20,143 nucleotides of DNA from a virus, in the IMG/VR virus record IMGVR_UViG_3300009474_000023, positions 1 to 20,143 of that record. One strand, 5' to 3'. A program made the translations under genes and the position numbers. This document shows, piece by piece, positions 15,483 to 20,143 of the stretch. How positions within the stretch are numbered: the first letter of the stretch is position 1; each line of letters begins with the position of its first letter. The notes under the pieces were generated by a model, which saw nothing but the letters and a program-made list of their open reading frames with translations, was not told the origin of the DNA and ran no database searches.

Positions 15483-17710
15483 TTGAATATACTACCTATA
15501 CTTTTTGCTACTGAGGCGATTTTCGTTCCAATATTACTTACCAATGTTGTGATAGAGGTGACTGCTGTTACATTTCCTCCAATAATGTTCTTATAAGAGT
15601 TTGTAATCGTTGATGCGGCATTGATTACGTTTGCTCCTTGATTGATATTATTAATTAACCCTCCACCAAATCCTCCACCAATAACCCCTTGCACACTTGA
15701 TATCGAGCCAGTCACATCGTTCAAAATCCCCCCGGCGGTTGTGAAAACTCCTTTGGCGGCACTTAGGTCACCTAACACATTGCTAACTGTTCCTGTAACT
15801 GCTTGGCCAAGATTTCCAGCAGTGTACAAAATTCCAGATTGATTTATAAAAACTTGATCTTTTAAAAGATTGACAGTTGACCCGGTAACCGATTTTACTG
15901 TTTGATTGACTACTTCATTTACACCGGATGTTATTGAAGATATTGAAAGAACATCTTTTGGCAATCCATAAATTTTAGAATAATCTTTTGTAAACTGGTC
16001 TGCTACATCCTGAATTTTTTTTGTTGTAGATACTGCATTGTTGATTGAAGATACTGTTTTATTAACTGCTGTCGCGACCTGGCCAACACCTGCTTTTTCT
16101 AAATGCGTTTGAAGGTCTGCTTGAAATTGTCCCATTCTAATTGTTGGGTTATCACTGTTTCTATTTCTCATGGCAATAAACTCCGGAGTTCCTGGAATAG
16201 CATCATTCATCGATGGTGACGACCCTGCAAAACTTACTATCTTATCATAATGAAAAGGATATGGCTCGTGTGTTGGTATTCTCATTCCTGTCATTGACAA
16301 CATACCGTTTTGTGTTACTTCTAAAGGTTTACTTAAATATTTAGACGAAGGATTTACATCCGGATAAGATTCTTCTTTAGTTTGTGTTCCTGAAGGATCT
16401 AGAATCGAGGTTCTTTCTATTGTTGGGATTAGATCCGGTCTCGGACCTATTGTATTAAAATGTACTTGACCGCCCGCTAAATGTATCTGGCCAGATGCCA
16501 TATGTAATTGTGTCATTCCGGCATGACTGATTATCGATCCTGCCGGAGATTTTGTTGTTACTGATCCTTTAGTTGCTTGAAACTGTATATCCTGATCTGC
16601 GTACTGTTGGATAGCACCGGCATCTAACACCATTTTATTTTTTGATTTCATTCTTAATTGATTTTTTGCAAAAAGATTTATGTTTCCATCACTATGAAAA
16701 TTCATATCTCCCCTAGATCTAACACTTAACGAATTTCCTGCGTAAATATCAATTGCCCCATTAGCAGAAAATTCCATCCATACGTTTCCTGTGCCGTTGG
16801 CCAAATATACTACGCCATTACTGTCATTTAATAATAATTGATGTCCCGATGCCGAACGTAGTCTTATAAGTTGACTGTCTCCTTTATTATCTCCATCATC
16901 TAGAGTGAAGGTGTGTCCTGGACCTCGAGATCGAGATTCGTTTGTCTGAGCATCTTTCGGTCCTAATTTAGATTTTTTACCTAAACTATTGACTCTGCCC
17001 GGTGTGCTGATACCAAACACCTGTGATGGTGATTCTCTCCTTGCCGAACTAGTTGTAGTTCCTCTTACTGTATCTTGTATTAATCCTTCTTGCCTCAGTG
17101 TGACTGCGAATGGATGTATTGGTTTTTTTAATCTATCGATTCCGTTGGCGCTGGCTACATCAAATAATCCTCTGTTGACTTCACCGGCCGGCACAGAATT
17201 TGTGCCAAAATCTTTTTCCTTAGAATCCACATCTGTGTCTCCCACAACACCCCCGTTACCGACAGATGTAAATGTATCGGTACTAGATGCTATTCCAGGA
17301 ATCATATGATTTATAAATGGGTCCGGAACACAACCAAACCAATAACCTTGGTTAACCTTTCCTTCAACAAATATTACCATCACTCGAGTGTCAATGTCGG
17401 GTGGGACCATCCACATACCATACGAATGCTGAGAACTTTCAAAATCGGCAACGTTGCTAGATTCTACTGCCGATGGACTTTTCATTCCATAAAAATGAGG
17501 AAGGTATTTTACTTTATAAAGTTGTCCTAGGGTTCCTTCGTTGGTGTTGGCTAGAGACGGAATTAAAACAGACAACGTTCCCATTTTAGTTGGATCAACA
17601 TTATCTTTTACAACTCCAATATATGGACCCGGATCTAACTGTGTGTATGCCGAATCTACTTTTTTTGAATAAGGAGTAGAAGCATCGCCGTACTGATTTC
17701 CTAAAACCAT
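15476..17710 (-). CDS. 5: Baseplate central spike gp5, OB-fold and beta-helix needle without lysozyme domain
   Basis: gp5 is the trimeric spike at the tail tip that pierces the outer membrane. The N-terminal OB-fold (about 27-140) shows GPYIGVVKDNVDPTKMGTL and, at its end, GYWFGCVPDPFINHMIPG. Residues about 262-420 form the needle-like beta-helix typical of gp5/VgrG, starting at GHTFTLDDGDNKGDSQLIRLR and continuing in short regular beta repeats (VYLANGTGNVWMEF, AIDIYAGNSLSVRSRGDMNF). T4 gp5 has a lysozyme domain between these parts; here a linker of about 120 residues, rich in Ser/Lys/Arg/Gly, has no E...D...T lysozyme pattern, so the spike should lack muramidase activity. Beyond the needle is a segment with RIPTHEPYPFHYD and then about 200 residues rich in Val/Ile/Ser/Thr/Gly. 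The start is well supported by GGAGGAG eight bases upstream. The end overlaps gp25 by seven bases. Confidence 0.93.
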   Translation of the reverse strand: MVLGNQYGDASTPYSKKVDSAYTQLDPGPYIGVVKDNVDPTKMGTLSVLIPSLANTNEGTLGQLYKVKYLPHFYGMKSPSAVESSNVADFESSQHSYGMWMVPPDIDTRVMVIFVEGKVNQGYWFGCVPDPFINHMIPGIASSTDTFTSVGNGGVVGDTDVDSKEKDFGTNSVPAGEVNRGLFDVASANGIDRLKKPIHPFAVTLRQEGLIQDTVRGTTTSSARRESPSQVFGISTPGRVNSLGKKSKLGPKDAQTNESRSRGPGHTFTLDDGDNKGDSQLIRLRSASGHQLLLNDSNGVVYLANGTGNVWMEFSANGAIDIYAGNSLSVRSRGDMNFHSDGNINLFAKNQLRMKSKNKMVLDAGAIQQYADQDIQFQATKGSVTTKSPAGSIISHAGMTQLHMASGQIHLAGGQVHFNTIGPRPDLIPTIERTSILDPSGTQTKEESYPDVNPSSKYLSKPLEVTQNGMLSMTGMRIPTHEPYPFHYDKIVSFAGSSPSMNDAIPGTPEFIAMRNRNSDNPTIRMGQFQADLQTHLEKAGVGQVATAVNKTVSSINNAVSTTKKIQDVADQFTKDYSKIYGLPKDVLSISSITSGVNEVVNQTVKSVTGSTVNLLKDQVFINQSGILYTAGNLGQAVTGTVSNVLGDLSAAKGVFTTAGGILNDVTGSISSVQGVIGGGFGGGLINNINQGANVINAASTITNSYKNIIGGNVTAVTSITTLVSNIGTKIASVAKSIGSIFKW

Positions 17711-17716
17711 TTATTA
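17711..17716 (-). other. Tandem in-frame stop codons between the hub protein and gp5
   Basis: The 736-aa hub gene ends in TAATAA: its TAA at 17716-17714 is followed directly by a second in-frame TAA (17713-17711), which abuts the gp5 ATG. This gives a tight termination barrier between two proteins whose stoichiometry matters. Confidence 0.7.
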
Positions 17717-19924
17717 TGCTCCTCCCGCACCATAATTGTTTTCACCATTAAGTAAATCGTCCAAATCAGCATCTAGTGTTGCTTCGTTTGGATTTTCTAA
17801 TTGTTTTGCTGATTTTATAGCGTCTATTACATTACCTTGATTATTCATTCTGATCATTTCTAAAGTTTGGGTGAATTTTCCTCCTTGAAAATTACTTGTC
17901 ACTTTTTGTACTTTATATAACCCACTAAACACAACGTTCTCTAGATTCTGAAAATCCATTATTCCTTTTTTTTCATTAATATCGGTAGGAAATCTAAATG
18001 TTAAACTGGCCAATGGCTCGGCTTGGTCAAAATTAAAGCATTTTTTTTGTTCGTCCCATCCTCCAACACGACTGTTTGGAGAAGAAACTGTTTCGATCGT
18101 TCCTTCAAAATCAAAATCTAATTTGGTAACTTTAGGTAAAGCAAAATCTTGTCCTATCCATGCTGGATCTCCTTGTATAGTCATTTCTACATTAACCATG
18201 TCGGCACGAGGATTAGTTAGGTAATCAAAAAATTCGTCTGCTGTAGTTGTAGGTGCACCAATCGTCGTGGGGCTTTCTGTTTTTTGTACAACAACTCTGC
18301 CTCTTCCGGGTAGTAGTGGCTCGGGATAAGGCATATTACTCGACGAATAATAAGATAACACTTTTGATAACTGACTATCACGTATACTAGTTTGATCACT
18401 TTCCGATGCTTGTGTTTCTAGCAATCGAGCCTGCATAAAACCATAATTGTAATTAATATCTAAATTTAAAATTTCAGTATTTTCTCCAGTAAAAATATAA
18501 TTGTATGCTTTCTTAGTTGTTTTAAACCAATGACTACCACCACTCAATCCGGGTATTGTAAAATTAAGTATATGCACTCTGTAAGGAACAATTGTAAATG
18601 TTATTTCTTTTTGATGTTGCCTAGTTATAAGATCAAAATGTTCTGTATAATTTTTAACATTAGTTACTATTTTAAACCATGGTACCATTGGATCAGGAAA
18701 TACAGAATTGTCATCATAAGATGTTGCGGCGTCTTTATCTTTCCAATACTTTTCAACCACCTTATGAATGTTTCTAAAATAAAACGATTGGCTTACTAAA
18801 TCTGTGAGGACTTTTGCTATACTCATATTAGGCCCAACAACTGCAAGATATTTCGACGAAGCGCCTTGAATATTAAAGTTAGCATTGTCCGCAAATTTTC
18901 CCGCGGCATCAACAAACAAATTAGGATCGACATTTATTTTATAAATGTCTTCGTATTGTCTTAATTTTTTTTCAATCTCGATATCCTGGGTATTTGTTAA
19001 TTCTTCTGCCAATGCTGTACAGGCTTCTTCAAGACTATCAAATCCTACTCCTAATATTTTTTTAATAGTGGGCGAACCGGCAACTAAACTTTGTACCGAA
19101 TTACTAACTTTATTAAAAATGTTTGCTTGGTGACGAGTATATAAAAATCTATCGGTCATTGCAAATTCTGTCCAAGCAATACCTTTAGCAACATAACGAG
19201 TGTATCCATTTTGAAATTTCATTTCACAATTTGTAATTTTAATTGGTAGGTATCTTCTTTGGTTGGGCACATCAATAAATTTTCCTTTTTCGTCTGTTCC
19301 TTTAAATTCCAAAGTGAGTAAAAAAGGTGCATCTATATGATCTACAAATCCGTTATTAAAAGCCGCTACTCTTAATTTTTCAAATAAGGTAACACCCAGC
19401 GGTTCGACTAATTCTAGCTCGAACTGATTAAAGTTCATTAATTTTCTTTCTTCGTTGGGTCTGTAAATTCCTTCAATTGATACTTTATCAAAAAAAATGT
19501 CATGACCTCTTCTCAATATGGTATCTGAATTTTCAAGTTGTGTTTTTAAAGCATCTCTCAGCCCCCTTGTTTTTAAAGTAAAAGAACTGTTTGCATCTAC
19601 CCCTCGCCTAACTGTATTGTCAACATTAAAATTCGAGAAATCGGTTCCTTCACCTATTCCCCCGGATCGAGCAATTATATCATGAGGAGCCTTTGATAGT
19701 ATCTGTTGAGGATTATCTAGCTCGGTGTTACTAAGAGCAGACAAAGTAAAAATATAAGTGTAGGTAGCAAATTTATTTAAAACATTTTCTTCTGGTCGAA
19801 AGCCTTGTTCGATGGTTGGTTCGTTCAGTTTTCCAACCATCGCATTTGGTTGTTTTATAGAAATTTGTTGTATTTTTTCTACAGCAAGGCCTCCCAAATT
19901 TGATATTAAATCTGTTTTAGCCAT
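17714..19924 (-). CDS. Baseplate hub-type structural protein (candidate gp27 equivalent, 736 aa)
   Basis: This large virion protein lies between gp53 and gp5, as in marine T4-like phages, where it is usually named only a structural or baseplate protein. The N-terminal third contains NVLNKFATYTYIFTLSAL and a region around residue 177 with FELELVEPLGVTLFEKLR. The C-terminal part (about 655-695) has SGLYKVQKVTSNFQGGKFTQ followed by TLEMIRM. That pattern (Y-x-V-x-x-V-x-S-x-F, then G-x-F-T-Q-x-L and a final R/M) resembles the last domain of hub proteins such as gpD, VgrG and gp27. Adjacency to gp5 supports a gp27-like role as the adaptor between tail tube and spike, although T4 gp27 has only 391 aa, so extra domains are present. 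The start has AGGA nine bases upstream, and the upstream gap is three bases. No membrane segment or enzyme motif is evident. Virion role is likely; gp27 equivalence is inference. Confidence 0.8.
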   Translation of the reverse strand: MAKTDLISNLGGLAVEKIQQISIKQPNAMVGKLNEPTIEQGFRPEENVLNKFATYTYIFTLSALSNTELDNPQQILSKAPHDIIARSGGIGEGTDFSNFNVDNTVRRGVDANSSFTLKTRGLRDALKTQLENSDTILRRGHDIFFDKVSIEGIYRPNEERKLMNFNQFELELVEPLGVTLFEKLRVAAFNNGFVDHIDAPFLLTLEFKGTDEKGKFIDVPNQRRYLPIKITNCEMKFQNGYTRYVAKGIAWTEFAMTDRFLYTRHQANIFNKVSNSVQSLVAGSPTIKKILGVGFDSLEEACTALAEELTNTQDIEIEKKLRQYEDIYKINVDPNLFVDAAGKFADNANFNIQGASSKYLAVVGPNMSIAKVLTDLVSQSFYFRNIHKVVEKYWKDKDAATSYDDNSVFPDPMVPWFKIVTNVKNYTEHFDLITRQHQKEITFTIVPYRVHILNFTIPGLSGGSHWFKTTKKAYNYIFTGENTEILNLDINYNYGFMQARLLETQASESDQTSIRDSQLSKVLSYYSSSNMPYPEPLLPGRGRVVVQKTESPTTIGAPTTTADEFFDYLTNPRADMVNVEMTIQGDPAWIGQDFALPKVTKLDFDFEGTIETVSSPNSRVGGWDEQKKCFNFDQAEPLASLTFRFPTDINEKKGIMDFQNLENVVFSGLYKVQKVTSNFQGGKFTQTLEMIRMNNQGNVIDAIKSAKQLENPNEATLDADLDDLLNGENNYGAGGA
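17719..17725 (-). promoter_or_regulatory. Strong ribosome binding site of gp5
   Basis: GGAGGAG on the minus strand lies eight bases before the gp5 ATG. It is the strongest Shine-Dalgarno match at any gene junction in this window. It also encodes the Gly-Gly-Ala end of the upstream hub protein, so one sequence serves both purposes. Confidence 0.75.
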
Positions 19925-19927
19925 TAT

Positions 19928-20143
19928 TTAAATTCCTAGATCGTTTTTTAGATTACTTAATTTAGGTAATTGTATAATTTTTCCTGGTTCAAAATCATAG
20001 ATCGGATCTTCGATGGCATCTGGATTTCTTTGAGCAAATACCCACCATAGACGAGGAGTTCCGTATAAGTCGTATGCAAGAAGATCCGGACGATAAGCAT
20101 ATATTCTATCTATAGTGTAAGTTATATCATCATCTTCTGCTGT
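19928..20143 (-). CDS. 53: C-terminal fragment of baseplate wedge protein gp53
   Basis: The last 71 codons of a gene enter from the right edge and end in TAA at 19930-19928; the start lies outside the window. The fragment contains IYAYRPDLLAYDLYGTP, RLWWVFAQRNPD, IEDPIYDFEPG and KIIQLP, a pattern characteristic of T4-like gp53. The tyrosine/tryptophan-rich YRPDLxxYxxYGTPxLWWVF stretch leads into a LysM-like end (DFEPGKIIxLP). In T4, gp53 clamps the gp6 and gp25 core of neighbouring wedges and helps join six wedges around the hub. It is followed three bases later by the 736-aa hub-type gene, whose Shine-Dalgarno site overlaps its last codons. Assignment is good despite truncation by the window edge. 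Confidence 0.87.
   Translation of the reverse strand, partial: TAEDDDITYTIDRIYAYRPDLLAYDLYGTPRLWWVFAQRNPDAIEDPIYDFEPGKIIQLPKLSNLKNDLGI
19934..19937 (-). promoter_or_regulatory. Ribosome binding site of the 736-aa hub-type gene
   Basis: AGGA lies nine bases before the ATG at 19924, inside the last codons of gp53. It supports the chosen start and indicates co-translation in one transcript. Confidence 0.55.

Noticed and set aside
18929-18949. Perfect 9-bp inverted repeat GACATTTAT/ATAAATGTC with a 3-nt loop
   Set aside because: It lies in the middle of the 736-aa coding region (encoding DIYKINV), is AT-rich and lacks a following T-run, so chance is more likely than a terminator or operator.
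1-20143. tRNA genes, CRISPR arrays, insertion sequences or auxiliary metabolic genes
   Set aside because: Coding is continuous with a maximum 45-nt gap. I saw no cloverleaf, regularly spaced repeats, transposase or enzyme motifs.

Overview
The window is a gap-free stretch of a large tailed-phage genome with every gene on the minus strand. The gene set is the baseplate module of a T4-like contractile-tailed phage (myovirus). Reading from the right edge leftward, it holds the C-terminus of the wedge protein gp53, a large hub-type structural protein (736 aa), the central spike gp5 (744 aa), wedge gp25 (131 aa), wedge gp6 (1161 aa), one giant structural protein (3806 aa), and the first 45 codons of a coiled-coil-like protein that runs off the left edge. 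The strongly AT-rich composition, the lysozyme-free gp5, the enlarged gp6 and the marine-phage-style modules (cupredoxin-like, DGST...FTL and GSGY...PTV repeats) suggest a marine T4-like phage of the cyanophage or pelagiphage type. The host itself cannot be read from the sequence.

Layout. From 20143 to 15087, four genes are packed with 3-nt gaps or short overlaps, and Shine-Dalgarno sites lie inside the ends of the upstream genes. The only real intergenic space is 45 nt between gp25 and gp6 (15042-15086). It contains a perfect TATAAATA, the -10 element of T4 late promoters, and a 14-bp palindrome overlapping the gp25 stop. gp6 and the giant gene (2-nt gap) then run down to position 133, and the next start codon overlaps the giant gene's stop as ATGA. 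There are no tRNAs, CRISPR arrays, insertion sequences or metabolic genes, and no gene-free stretch longer than 45 nt.

How the genes work together. By T4 analogy, gp5 and the 736-aa hub protein form the central spike and hub under the tail tube. gp25, gp53 and gp6 build the wedges, with gp25 nucleating the sheath and gp6 forming the ring that triggers contraction. The giant protein sits where gene 7 sits in T4 and is probably a peripheral wedge component. It is far larger than T4 gp7 (1032 aa) and carries a complete-looking type-1-copper ligand set, a seven-bladed FG-GAP beta-propeller, two carbohydrate-binding-like modules and several tail-fibre-type beta domains. This combination is the most interesting content of the window and suggests that receptor- or surface-binding functions have been built into the baseplate itself.
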